Part shown: positions 7,004 to 14,938 of the stretch, piece by piece
How positions within the stretch are numbered: the first letter of the stretch is position 1
Layout: every line of letters starts with the position of its first letter
NCBI RefSeq assembly: GCF_001612985.1
Contig: NZ_BDBM01000065.1
Coordinates: forward strand, 1 to 43,180
Direction: 5' to 3'
DNA length: 43,180 bases
Source: Nocardia gamkensis NBRC 108242
GTDB lineage: Bacteria; Actinomycetota; Actinomycetes; Mycobacteriales; Mycobacteriaceae
Notes under the pieces: generated by a model
What the model was told of the DNA's origin: nothing
Seen by the model: the letters and a program-made list of their open reading frames with translations, nothing else
The model's database searches: none
Made by a program: the position numbers and the translations under genes

Positions 7004-9504
7004 CGGTGCGGGAGCCTTTCTCGGGGCGTGGCGGGGTCAGGACCGTGAGGAGTCGAGGGATCGGCGGTGAGGCGGGCCTGGGCGGCGGCGGCGATCTCGC
7101 GGGCGCGCCCGGGGATCGGCGGGGCGAGGGGCCGGGTGGTGAGGGTGAACGGGCGGGCGTTGCGGCCGTCGACCAGCAGGCGGGCGGCGGCGTGGAAGGC
7201 GTCGAGGTGGGACAGGTCGTGCTCGGACAACCACGGGTCGGTGTGGCGGGCCAGGTCGCGGGCGTCATCGGGGCTGACGGCGAAGACGATCTTGTTGCGG
7301 GCGTTGGCCGAGATGCCGTCGCGCAGCTCTCGGGAGAGTTGGCCGAGGTTCTGGTGTGCCAGCAGCAGCGACAGGCGCAGTCCTCGGGCTTCGGCGAGCA
7401 TGTCCTCGATTGGGGTGGACAGGTTGAGGAAGTTTTGCGCCTCGTCGAGCACGAGGGCGGCGTCGGGCCTGTCGGCGGCGGGGACCCGTGCTCGCGCGGT
7501 CACCGCCTGCCATGTGCGGGCCACCAGCAGCGACCCGACCAGGCGTGAGGTTTCTTCTCCGAGTGAGCCTTTTGGGAGCCGGGCCAGGCAGATGCCCCCG
7601 TTGTCGAGGATGTCGGCGAACTCGACGGTCGAGGGGCCACCCGCGATCGCCGAGCGGACGAACGGTCTCAGCAGGAACGCGCGCAGTTTGTTCAACAGTG
7701 GCCCGGTGAGTTGCGCGCGCCCGGTGTCGGAAAGCTGCTCGTAGCTGTCCCAGAACCCGCGCAGGACCGGGTCTTTGGCGGTGCGGGTGACCCGGGCGCG
7801 GAACGCGGGCTCGGTGAGCAGGCGGGGCAGGTCGGCAAGGGTGGCGGTGCCGGGCTGGGCGCACAGGGTGAGCAGGCTGGCGCGCATGATGTCGTCGGTG
7901 CGCGGCCCCCACCACTGATGGAAGATCCGGTGAAACACCGTCACGAGGTTGTCGACGGCGAGATCCATTCCCGCGCGCCCGATCCGGCCGATATCGAGTG
8001 GGTTCACACACGGCGGCGGGGCGGCTGAGTCGGCGTCGAAGAGGACCACCCGCTCACTCATGCGCGACGGCAGCCGCGACAGGACGTCGGTGACGAGGTC
8101 GCCCTTGGGGTCGATCACGATCACCCCGCGCCCGGCGTCAGCGTCATCGAGAATCGTGCGCGCCAGCAGGGTGGACTTGCCGACGCCGGTGGGGCCGAGG
8201 ATATGCAGGTGATGGCGGGCGTCGGAGATCTTGACTGCGACCGGGCGGCGAGTGCCGGTGTCCGCCATCCCGAGGGGTTTCGTGTGCTCGCCGCCGACAG
8301 GGATCCCCGGGGCAGGGGACAGGGCGCGTGCCCCGGCGCGCTGCAGGCCGGGTAGCCCGTCGTCGGTGGGCAGGTGAGCGATCGTGGCGAGTTCGGGCAC
8401 CGACAGCACGTCCCCGCGCCCGAGACGCCGCTGCCGGATCAACCGCTGAAGGCGCAGGCGGCGACGACGCCGGTAGTAGTTGTGGTCGGTGCAGGCCCCG
8501 AACACCGTGGCGAGAGCGTCGGCGCGGCCACGGGCGACTGCTCGCGCCTGCACTCTCGGGTCGATGTCGTCGGGGTCGTCGGAGACCGGGATGGACGCGG
8601 CGTAGCGGATGACGGTTTCCCAGTGCGCGCCGCGTGCTTTGGCCGCTGCTGCGCGGGCGGCGGCACTGTACTCCAGGGAGGTCCGGCGGTCGGCGGGTCG
8701 CGCGCCTCCCACCCCAGCGGCGGTGTGGGAGACGCGGGCGGTGCTCGTGCCGGGAGTGAGCAGGTTGAGGGCCTCGCGCAGCAGTCCCGCCACGACGCCA
8801 GTCCGAGTGCCGGTGCTCGCCGCGGCGCGCGCGACGCGGCGGCCGGTGACCGGGCGGGCGAGGATCTGCACGCAGGCGGCCTGCCCGGGAGCGAGGTCGT
8901 CGGCGGCGGTGATCAGATTGCGCACCAGATCACCGGAGTGATCGGTACTCAACGGGAGTCCCTCACGGCGCCCGAGCCGCAACTCGCCCCCGGCCACGAC
9001 CCGCCGCACGCCCTTCACCGAGATCGGTAGCGGGGGCCGGGCTGGTTCGAGGGTGTCGGTGTGCGCGCCGGGCCACGCCGAGGCGATGGCCCGTTCGATG
9101 AGACCGGGTGGGATTGCGCCGGGCACCCAGAGCCGGATCGCGGCCCCCTCCTCCGGGGTGACGGTGTACTCGAACCCGAGATGCGGCTGACCCAACAACG
9201 TTCGCGCCCAGGCAGGACGCAACTGCCCGATGAGGTGCGCCCAGAAAGCCAGCGCGCCTTTGGCATCGACCTCGGGTGGGGTGAGCACGGTGATCTGGCG
9301 AGCACGTGCACTCAGCCGGCGCCGACGCCACCGGGCCAGAAGCCGCACCGCGGCGAGCACCCCGAGCACGGCCATGACACCGACGAGCCCATCCCCAGTC
9401 GAGGCGATTCGTTCGGCGGCGTGGATCAGATCGGCCAGAGCTCGGCCGGGCGCGACAAGCGCCCGGCCCAGCCACCCCTCCTCGGGAGCTTGTGTGATGT
9501 TCAC
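7000..9504 (-). CDS. VirD4/TraG-like type IV coupling ATPase
   Basis: GTG 9504 is chosen because it overlaps the methyltransferase stop as GTGA; further upstream the frame is Arg-rich antisense noise. That gives 834 residues. A membrane segment lies near residues 38-60 (VGVMAVLGVLAAVRLLA). The P-loop is GPTGVGKST with Lys443, followed by GVIVIDPKGDLV; Walker B is ALVLDEAQNF with Asp687 and Glu688, and a later LLLAHQNLGQL segment matches the sensor motif of TraG/VirD4 and TraD-type ATPases. The protein would bring relaxase-bound DNA to the secretion channel. About 400 residues before the P-loop form a domain found in actinobacterial type IV coupling proteins. It has no visible defect. Confidence 0.88.
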   Translation of the reverse strand: MNITQAPEEGWLGRALVAPGRALADLIHAAERIASTGDGLVGVMAVLGVLAAVRLLARWRRRRLSARARQITVLTPPEVDAKGALAFWAHLIGQLRPAWARTLLGQPHLGFEYTVTPEEGAAIRLWVPGAIPPGLIERAIASAWPGAHTDTLEPARPPLPISVKGVRRVVAGGELRLGRREGLPLSTDHSGDLVRNLITAADDLAPGQAACVQILARPVTGRRVARAAASTGTRTGVVAGLLREALNLLTPGTSTARVSHTAAGVGGARPADRRTSLEYSAAARAAAAKARGAHWETVIRYAASIPVSDDPDDIDPRVQARAVARGRADALATVFGACTDHNYYRRRRRLRLQRLIRQRRLGRGDVLSVPELATIAHLPTDDGLPGLQRAGARALSPAPGIPVGGEHTKPLGMADTGTRRPVAVKISDARHHLHILGPTGVGKSTLLARTILDDADAGRGVIVIDPKGDLVTDVLSRLPSRMSERVVLFDADSAAPPPCVNPLDIGRIGRAGMDLAVDNLVTVFHRIFHQWWGPRTDDIMRASLLTLCAQPGTATLADLPRLLTEPAFRARVTRTAKDPVLRGFWDSYEQLSDTGRAQLTGPLLNKLRAFLLRPFVRSAIAGGPSTVEFADILDNGGICLARLPKGSLGEETSRLVGSLLVARTWQAVTARARVPAADRPDAALVLDEAQNFLNLSTPIEDMLAEARGLRLSLLLAHQNLGQLSRELRDGISANARNKIVFAVSPDDARDLARHTDPWLSEHDLSHLDAFHAAARLLVDGRNARPFTLTTRPLAPPIPGRAREIAAAAQARLTADPSTPHGPDPATPRERLPHR

Positions 9505-10532
9505 GCGGCCACCGATCCCGGGCCGGTAGCATCCGGGGTCGGCACGGTCGCCGACGTGCCGAAGGGGAATCGCCCGCTCGCGCGGCGGCGCTCGGACACG
9601 GCGGTGGTGGCCTCGGGCTTGCGCAGGATGACGACGTCCTCGTGAGCGATGAGGTGAATCGGCAGCCCGGACGCTCGCTGCTTGACGACGAAGTCGCGCT
9701 GGAAGAAGCTCGACCGGGCGACGAGTTCGCCCTCGGACAGGCGGCCCAGCAGTGCCACGCACCGCTCCACCGGCACGAGCCCGGCCAGTTCCCCGCAGGT
9801 GTAGAGGTGGCTGGGCAGGGGCACCAGCTCGGCGTGCTGACGCCACGGCCGCGCGGTGATCACGACATGTCCGCCGGGGGCGAGGTATTCGGCGGCCCCG
9901 GCGAGGATCTTGGTGAATCCTGAGAGCAGGCGGCCGAGTCCGACGTTGGCCAGGTTGCCTCGGTCGAGGACCTGGCCGTAGCGGTGGTTGGTCTTGAGGA
10001 CCGGCTGCCGCCGGTTGGCGCGCACATGCCCGTGCAAGGAGTCGCCGTAGGGCGGGGAGGTGATGACCAGGCTCGCCTGGCCGCGCAGCTGTGCCGGGAT
10101 CAGGTCACCCAGCTTGCGGGCGTCCCCGTGGTAGACATTCGCGTCGAGATCGATGCCCGCCTCGCGAGCGAGGCCGATGTTGGTGCGCGCCAGCTCCGCC
10201 CACCGAGACTCGTACTCCACGCCGACCGCGCGGCGTCCCAGATGCAGGGACTCGACGAGGGTGGTGCCGATCCCGCACATCGGGTCCAGAACCAGATCCC
10301 CCGGGCTCGTGTAGGTGGACACCGCGTGCTGGACGATGGCGGGGAACATCTTCGCGGGGTGGGCGGTGCTGTCGGGGTGGTAGCGGCCCCGCCGCTGCGC
10401 TGTCGGGGCATTCTGGGCAGTCGCCCACACCGACACCGGCCGAGCGGCCGGGCTGGTCTGTGCGGGGATCGCGGAGTCGACGTCGGCGGCGTCGGCGGCG
10501 TTGGCGGTGGCGGTGGCGGGATCGAGAGTCAT
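9501..10532 (-). CDS. DNA methyltransferase (N-4/N-6 class)
   Basis: From ATG 10532 (AAGGA upstream) the protein has 343 residues; an earlier ATG at 10589 overlaps the previous gene but lacks a ribosome site. Motif X-like HPAKMFPAIV comes first, then the S-adenosylmethionine site DPMCGIGT (83-90), then the catalytic TSPPYG (158-163), giving the order X-I-IV. SPPY suits N4-cytosine or N6-adenine methylation. A GGHVVITARPWR strand follows. No cognate restriction gene is adjacent, so it is probably an orphan enzyme of the transfer operon. It may mark the element's DNA against host restriction or control transfer. It overlaps the coupling ATPase start by 4 bp. Confidence 0.85.
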   Translation of the reverse strand: MTLDPATATANAADAADVDSAIPAQTSPAARPVSVWATAQNAPTAQRRGRYHPDSTAHPAKMFPAIVQHAVSTYTSPGDLVLDPMCGIGTTLVESLHLGRRAVGVEYESRWAELARTNIGLAREAGIDLDANVYHGDARKLGDLIPAQLRGQASLVITSPPYGDSLHGHVRANRRQPVLKTNHRYGQVLDRGNLANVGLGRLLSGFTKILAGAAEYLAPGGHVVITARPWRQHAELVPLPSHLYTCGELAGLVPVERCVALLGRLSEGELVARSSFFQRDFVVKQRASGLPIHLIAHEDVVILRKPEATTAVSERRRASGRFPFGTSATVPTPDATGPGSVAA

Positions 10533-10581
10533 GGAGGCGTCCTTCGCGTGAGAGTTCGGGTGGCGCAAGGGCTGTGTCGGC

Positions 10582-11229
10582 TCAGCCATGGGCGGGCTGG
10601 AGGAACACGAAGACGTCGGTGTGCGCGACGATGTGCGGCGCGGTCCCGGAGACGGCCGGGTCGGCGAGTGCGGCGGTGATGGTGGTGCCGCTGACGGGTG
10701 CGGCGATGATGTGCTGGAGGTAGAGCAGATCGGCGGCCTGGGCGGCAGCGACGACGGAACCGGCGGGGTCGTGCAGGACGCCGGAGACGCTGTGTCGGCA
10801 GCGGGAGAGAACGACCAGCAAACCGCCCATCGCCATCACTTCGGTCGCGAGCGAGGTGACGTGCTCGGCGGCGGCGATCGGGTCGAGGTGCTCGGCGAGC
10901 AGGCTGGCGATGAGCAGATCCACCGGCTCGGCGGGCCAGTTCCGGTCGGTGGGGGCGTCGATGCCGTGGCGGCCCAGATCACCGATCGCGGCGAGCGCTG
11001 CGGCGGTGTCGGGCTCGATGATCCGCAGCGCGCCCCGGGCGACGGGGGCAGGCCAGCCCAGCAGCATCACTCGCGAACCCGGTTCGGAGAATTCGGTGAC
11101 CGTGTGGACCAAAGCCCGGTCGGGCCAGCGGTCGTCGGGATCGAGCGGCTCGGGACCGAGCGCCCACAGGGTCGAGGGGACCTGCACGGCGGCGGAGGTG
11201 GAACGGGGTCGGCGGGAACTGGCGGTCAT
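10582..11229 (-). CDS. Methyltransferase-fold-like protein, motifs degenerate
   Basis: This 215-residue protein starts at ATG 11229 with an ideal AGGAGG 5 nt upstream and is the first gene of the leftward transfer operon. It has alternating strands and helices of a Rossmann-like fold (SRVMLLGWPAP, PVDLLIASLLAEH, GGLLVVLSRCRH, and a final HTDVFVFLQPAHG). The layout resembles the C-terminal half of the neighbouring methylase, including a late strand ending in a phage-type methylase tail, but no DPxxGxGT or SPPY motif is present. It may be a partner or regulator of the methyltransferase at 9501-10532. The family is not recognised with certainty. Confidence 0.6.
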   Translation of the reverse strand: MTASSRRPRSTSAAVQVPSTLWALGPEPLDPDDRWPDRALVHTVTEFSEPGSRVMLLGWPAPVARGALRIIEPDTAAALAAIGDLGRHGIDAPTDRNWPAEPVDLLIASLLAEHLDPIAAAEHVTSLATEVMAMGGLLVVLSRCRHSVSGVLHDPAGSVVAAAQAADLLYLQHIIAAPVSGTTITAALADPAVSGTAPHIVAHTDVFVFLQPAHG

Positions 11230-11426
11230 AACGGCCTCCTGAGCGAGAGAGCGGTGTGTACTCGCTTACTTCCGCCAAAAAGCCGATTTCGGGACACGGC
11301 AATCAAAGAATTTTTCTGAGAATTTCCTGAGCCGGAAATTGCGGGCTGGGGCGCCGTTCGGCGCAAGGGTGTGGCCAAAAATTCTTCGATAAACTTTTCG
11401 GCCAGTTGCCCATGCGTCAGGAGGGC

Positions 11427-11477
11427 CTATCCACAGCCTATCTGAAACATATCCAAGTCATATCCTGGACCTATCCG
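11427..11477 (-). repeat. Left array of five 11-bp iterons
   Basis: TATC occurs at 11428, 11439, 11450, 11461 and 11472, exactly 11 bp apart each time. On the minus strand the units read roughly NNTTGGATANG, with one AGATA variant. Eleven bp is about one helical turn, so all sites face the same side of the DNA. The same unit recurs in the opposite orientation at 11585-11651. Confidence 0.85.
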
Positions 11478-11584
11478 CACATTCACATCCGTTGGTAGCA
11501 GGGCTGATCGTCGGTGGGTCGCTTCGGGTGGTGGAGGGGTGTCAGTCGGGTAGCGCGATATTCGCCAGCTCACCCATGATGTGA

Positions 11585-11651
11585 CTTGGATATGTTTCGG
11601 ATAGGTTCTGGATGTGGTTTGGATAGGGTTTGGATACGTTTCGGATAGAGG
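11585..11651 (+). repeat. Right array of six 11-bp iterons
   Basis: GGATA units have their GAT at 11589, 11600, 11611, 11622, 11633 and 11644, exactly 11 bp apart; the third reads GATG. Flanking bases are also similar (CTTGGATATG, TTCGGATAGG, TTTGGATAGG, TTTGGATACG). Positions 11582-11605 and 11437-11460 form a 24-bp inverted repeat with one mismatch, so the two arrays mirror each other about a centre near 11521. The array ends about 50 bp before the start of the rightward operon. Confidence 0.87.
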
Positions 11652-11703
11652 TGTTCGGTGTCCTTGTGAGGTCGAAAGTTTTGATCGAACAAGGAGATCT
11701 GTG

Positions 11704-12639
11704 GTGACGAATACGCACGTCGCGAAATATGGGGGGGCGGTCGAAAAGCCGGGCTCGCCGCTGGCCGTGGTGCGGTCCGGCTTCGAGAAGATCGCCGCCG
11801 AGGCGCTGCCCACCGATCCGCGCCCGGTGCCGACACCGGAGGCCGCCCCCGCCGGTCCGGTGCGGACGTGGGGGCAGCTACGCGAGCGGCTGTGGGATCC
11901 GGTGACACCGATGGATGAGGTCGACGCGATCTGGGTGTGGCTGCTCGAACGAGTCCGCGCCGAGGACGAGGACGCGATGTTGGTGTGCGCCGCACTGGCC
12001 GCACCGATGCTGTCGCGAACCGCACGCGAATACGCGACATCGAGTTACACCGCGCGCCACGACATCGAGTCCGAAGTGCTGACCGCCTTTCTGGGGCACC
12101 TCCCGCGCGTCGGCCTGGAAGAGCCGGGCGTGTGGCATCGGCTGCGGTGGCGTGCCTACCGCGCCATGCTCAAGGCGGCATACCAGCAGCAAGCCAGCGT
12201 GACGGTGGTCGCAGACCTCGATCGCGACCTCGCCCCGCTCGGTGAACGGGTGCAGGCGATCATGGCCGGGCCGGGCCACCCCGAGACAGTCCTGGCACAC
12301 GCCGTGGCCGCTGGAGTCATCTCCGAAGAGGCGGCCGAACTCATCGCGGCCTCGCGATGGGAGGGGCGATCGCTGACCGCGCTGGCGGCCGAGCGCGGGG
12401 TGTCGCTGTGGAAGCTCCGCAAGGCGCGCCCCCGCGCCGAGCGCGCGCTGCTGGCCTGGCTGAGCGACCGCCGCCGGGACGTCGACCCGGAGCGGACGAG
12501 CACAGTCGAGGCCGAGGCGATCACCGCCCTCGCGCCGCCCGCCCGGTCACCGCGGCGAGGTCGCCGGCCGAACCGGCACCCTGCGGCACCGGCACCGGCG
12601 CAGGCGAGCACCGAGCACGGGCAGGAGGCGGCGGCATGA
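11704..12639 (+). CDS. Sigma-factor-like regulator heading the rightward transfer operon
   Basis: GTG 11704 has AAGGAG 7 nt upstream, giving 311 residues. The middle part (about 95-165) has a helical layout like sigma region 2 (SSYTARHDIESEVLTAFLGH, then WHRLRWRAYRAMLKAAY). Residues about 205-250 form a region 4-like HTH (EEAAELIAASRWEGRSLTAL followed by AAERGVSLWKLRKARPRAER). The C-terminus is a Pro/Arg-rich tail. It may be a divergent sigma factor or an HTH activator of the transfer genes, and it is a candidate ligand of the iterons next to its start. Its stop overlaps the pilin start by 4 bp (ATGA). It is not recognised as a named family. Confidence 0.65.
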   Translation: MTNTHVAKYGGAVEKPGSPLAVVRSGFEKIAAEALPTDPRPVPTPEAAPAGPVRTWGQLRERLWDPVTPMDEVDAIWVWLLERVRAEDEDAMLVCAALAAPMLSRTAREYATSSYTARHDIESEVLTAFLGHLPRVGLEEPGVWHRLRWRAYRAMLKAAYQQQASVTVVADLDRDLAPLGERVQAIMAGPGHPETVLAHAVAAGVISEEAAELIAASRWEGRSLTALAAERGVSLWKLRKARPRAERALLAWLSDRRRDVDPERTSTVEAEAITALAPPARSPRRGRRPNRHPAAPAPAQASTEHGQEAAA

Positions 12640-13040
12640 ACGCCCACCGTAAACACTTCAGCCAGGCGCGGGCTTTGATTCGACAGCTGGTGCTGCGACG
12701 CCGGTGGCCGAGGATCCTCGCGGCGCTGGGCATCACCGTGGCGCTGCTGGTGCTCGTGGCCGGATCGGCGTCGGCCGCACCGCCGCACACGGAAGTACTG
12801 GCAATCGCCTCGTCGCTGGGTGAGGTGATCGACAACGCCCGCAACTGGATCGTGGGGATCCTCGCTGGGCTGGCGACCCTGTTCCTGACCATCGCCGGGG
12901 CCCGCTATCTGCTCGGCGGCGGCGATCCCAGCGAGATCGAAAAAGCCAAGACCGCCTTCCGCGCCGCCTGCCTCGGCTACGCGCTGGCGATGCTGGCACC
13001 GGTCATCGTCACCGTTCTCAAATCCCTCATCGGAGCCTGA
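12636..13040 (+). CDS. VirB2/TrbC-like pilin subunit
   Basis: This 134-residue protein starts at ATG 12636, overlapping the previous stop. A basic N-terminus is followed by a hydrophobic stretch ending in GSASAAPP, a likely signal-peptidase site near residue 48. Two membrane segments follow (about 68-90 and 108-130), separated by a charged GGGDPSEIEKAKTAFRAA loop. Size, leader and two-helix hairpin match VirB2/TrbC-type conjugative pilins, including the two-helix pilins of Gram-positive type IV systems. It lies directly before the VirB6-like gene, a usual order. Whether it forms a pilus or a channel ring here is unknown. Confidence 0.78.
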   Translation: MNAHRKHFSQARALIRQLVLRRRWPRILAALGITVALLVLVAGSASAAPPHTEVLAIASSLGEVIDNARNWIVGILAGLATLFLTIAGARYLLGGGDPSEIEKAKTAFRAACLGYALAMLAPVIVTVLKSLIGA

Positions 13041-13042
13041 CC

Positions 13043-14938
13043 GTGAACACAACGGCACAGGCCCCACCCGCACCCGTCCCCGTCCAGCACTCACGAACCG
13101 CGCGCACCGCTGCCGCCGCCTCAGCGGCGGTGCTCGCCGCGGTCCTGATCGCCGTCACCGGCGCTACCGGTGCCTCCGCCCAGCCCCCGACACCGACCGT
13201 GCCGGTGACCCCGACACCGGCCACACCCGCCCCGACAACCACACCACCGACCACGACAACTCCGCCGAGCCGGTGGGTGACCCCGCCCTCCACCACCCCG
13301 AGCCCGGCCCCGCCCACCCCGACCACGCCCGGCACCACGACCCCGAAGCCGACGCCGGGGTCGGGGTCGGGGTCGGCCGAGTGCGGGGTCACCAACATCA
13401 ACGGGTGCGTGGAGAACGCGATCGACGGGTTCTTCCAGCGGATCGTCGAGTCCGCGCTCAACCCCTTGCTCGAACTGCTGTCGGAAACCCTGCTCACCAC
13501 ACCGGAACCGGGGCAGATACCGCAGATCGGCGTGCTGTGGAACCAGTCGTGGCAGATCGTCACCGCCCTGTACGTGCTGGTGGTGATGGCGGCCGGGGTG
13601 CTGCTGATGGCGCGCGAGACCCTGCAGACCCAATGGTCGATCCGCGAACTCGCGCCCCGGCTGGTGGTCGGGTTCGTCACCGGGGCGTTGAGCATGATGA
13701 TCGCCACGGCGGCAATCGGGTTCGCCAACGCCCTCGCAGGTGCGGTGGCCGGAGACGGTGTCGACTCCGCGTCGGCGGCCGATGCCCTGGCCGAGCTCGC
13801 GGTGACCAGCCAGAGCCACGGCTTTTTCCTGCTGCTGCATCTGGCGTTGGTGGTGATGCTGCTCGTGCTGCTCATCAGCTACGTCATCCGTGTCTCGATC
13901 ACGATCGTGCTGATCGTGGCGGCACCGCTGGCGTTGATGTGTCACGCACTGCCCGGCCTCGACGGCGTTGCGCGGTGGTGGTGGCGTTCGTTCGCCGCCT
14001 GCCTGGCGATCCAGGTCGTGCAGTCACTGATCCTGGTGACCGTGCTGCGGGTGTTGCTCGCCCCGGGCGGATGGCACCTCTTCGGCCCGGACGCCAACGA
14101 GATCGCCGACCTCACCGTGGCTCTCGCGCTGATGTACGTGCTGATCAAGACCCCGTTCTGGCTGCTGTCGGTGCTCAACATCGGCCAAGGCCGCAGCTTC
14201 GTCGGATCGCTCGCGCGGGGCTTCATCGCCTACAAAACCCTCGGCCTGCTCAAAGGGGCCACGTCGAGCAGTGCCCAGACGGCCGCCTCGGCGGCACCGG
14301 CCCGGCGCGGCCCACGACCCGCCCGTGTCCCGCGCACGCCTCGCCCCGCCACCGGCAGCGCCGGACCTCCCGACCCGTATGCGCGGGCGCGCTCGACACG
14401 CGACGGACAGCTCATGCTGCCCCTGGGAGGAGTGCGCCGCGTCGCGCGGCAGCCGAGCCCGACACCGGCCGACTCGACCGGTACCACGCCGCCTCGCCCG
14501 CCCCGGACGCCGCGTGGACGGCAACTCGCGTTCGACTTCACCCCGCCGGACCCGTACCGGGGCATCCGGGCCGGGGCCGGAGGCCAGTACCCGCTCCCGA
14601 TCCCGATGCGCCGGGTCCGGCCCACACCACCGCCACCGGCTCCGGTCCAGCCACCGGAACGCCCCCGCCCCCGGCGGCGGCCCGAACAGCTCGCCTTCGA
14701 TTTCACCGAACCCACCCCGGCCGATCCTTACGCGCGGCTGCGGCCGACCCGTAGCGGCCAGTACCCGCTGCCGTTCCCGGTCACACGGGTCAAACCCGTT
14801 CCGCCGCCGCCGAACCCACCGCAGCCACCCGCGCCCGCCCCGGCGCGCCCAGCGGGGCGGCAGCTGCATCTGCCCATGCCCGATCTGCCCGTGCGCCGCC
14901 GAGCGCCACGCGCACCGAGAGGAGGCACCCTCCAGTGA
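13043..14938 (+). CDS. VirB6/TrbL-like polytopic membrane protein with C-terminal repeats
   Basis: The protein has 631 residues from GTG 13043, 2 bp after the pilin stop. A signal or membrane segment lies at about 22-50, then a Pro/Thr-rich stretch to about 105. Some six to seven membrane segments lie between about 170 and 405 (for example ALYVLVVMAAGVLLMA and LLLHLALVVMLLVLLISYVI), typical of VirB6/TrbL channel proteins. The cytoplasmic tail holds three related blocks of about 60 residues, each with a DPY motif (near residues 443, 503 and 560) and a GQ-x-PLP or QLAFDF segment. It overlaps the VirB4 gene by 4 bp (GTGA). The tail repeats may bind partner ATPases; that is a guess. Confidence 0.82.
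   Translation: MNTTAQAPPAPVPVQHSRTARTAAAASAAVLAAVLIAVTGATGASAQPPTPTVPVTPTPATPAPTTTPPTTTTPPSRWVTPPSTTPSPAPPTPTTPGTTTPKPTPGSGSGSAECGVTNINGCVENAIDGFFQRIVESALNPLLELLSETLLTTPEPGQIPQIGVLWNQSWQIVTALYVLVVMAAGVLLMARETLQTQWSIRELAPRLVVGFVTGALSMMIATAAIGFANALAGAVAGDGVDSASAADALAELAVTSQSHGFFLLLHLALVVMLLVLLISYVIRVSITIVLIVAAPLALMCHALPGLDGVARWWWRSFAACLAIQVVQSLILVTVLRVLLAPGGWHLFGPDANEIADLTVALALMYVLIKTPFWLLSVLNIGQGRSFVGSLARGFIAYKTLGLLKGATSSSAQTAASAAPARRGPRPARVPRTPRPATGSAGPPDPYARARSTRDGQLMLPLGGVRRVARQPSPTPADSTGTTPPRPPRTPRGRQLAFDFTPPDPYRGIRAGAGGQYPLPIPMRRVRPTPPPPAPVQPPERPRPRRRPEQLAFDFTEPTPADPYARLRPTRSGQYPLPFPVTRVKPVPPPPNPPQPPAPAPARPAGRQLHLPMPDLPVRRRAPRAPRGGTLQ

Larger units (their letters stand above)
11230..11703. 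promoter_or_regulatory. Divergent control region of the two transfer operons
   Basis: This 474-bp gap separates the leftward operon (start 11229) from the rightward operon (start 11704). Positions 11271-11400 are rich in A and T for this genome and hold an 11/12-bp tandem repeat (GAATTTTTCTGA at 11308-11319, GAATTTCCTGA at 11320-11330). The two iteron arrays at 11427-11477 and 11585-11651 follow. An AT-rich tract beside iterons is the layout of a replication origin, a partition site or a shared operator. Promoters must lie here, but no single -35/-10 pair stands out. Confidence 0.65.

Noticed and set aside
13185..13370. Pro/Thr codon repeats as a DNA repeat element or CRISPR
   Set aside because: The repeats follow the PT-rich linker of the VirB6-like protein; there are no regular spacers.
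13121..13945. His/Arg-rich frame opposite the VirB6-like gene
   Set aside because: The low-complexity composition comes from the antisense of membrane-helix codons; the sense strand has clear membrane segments.
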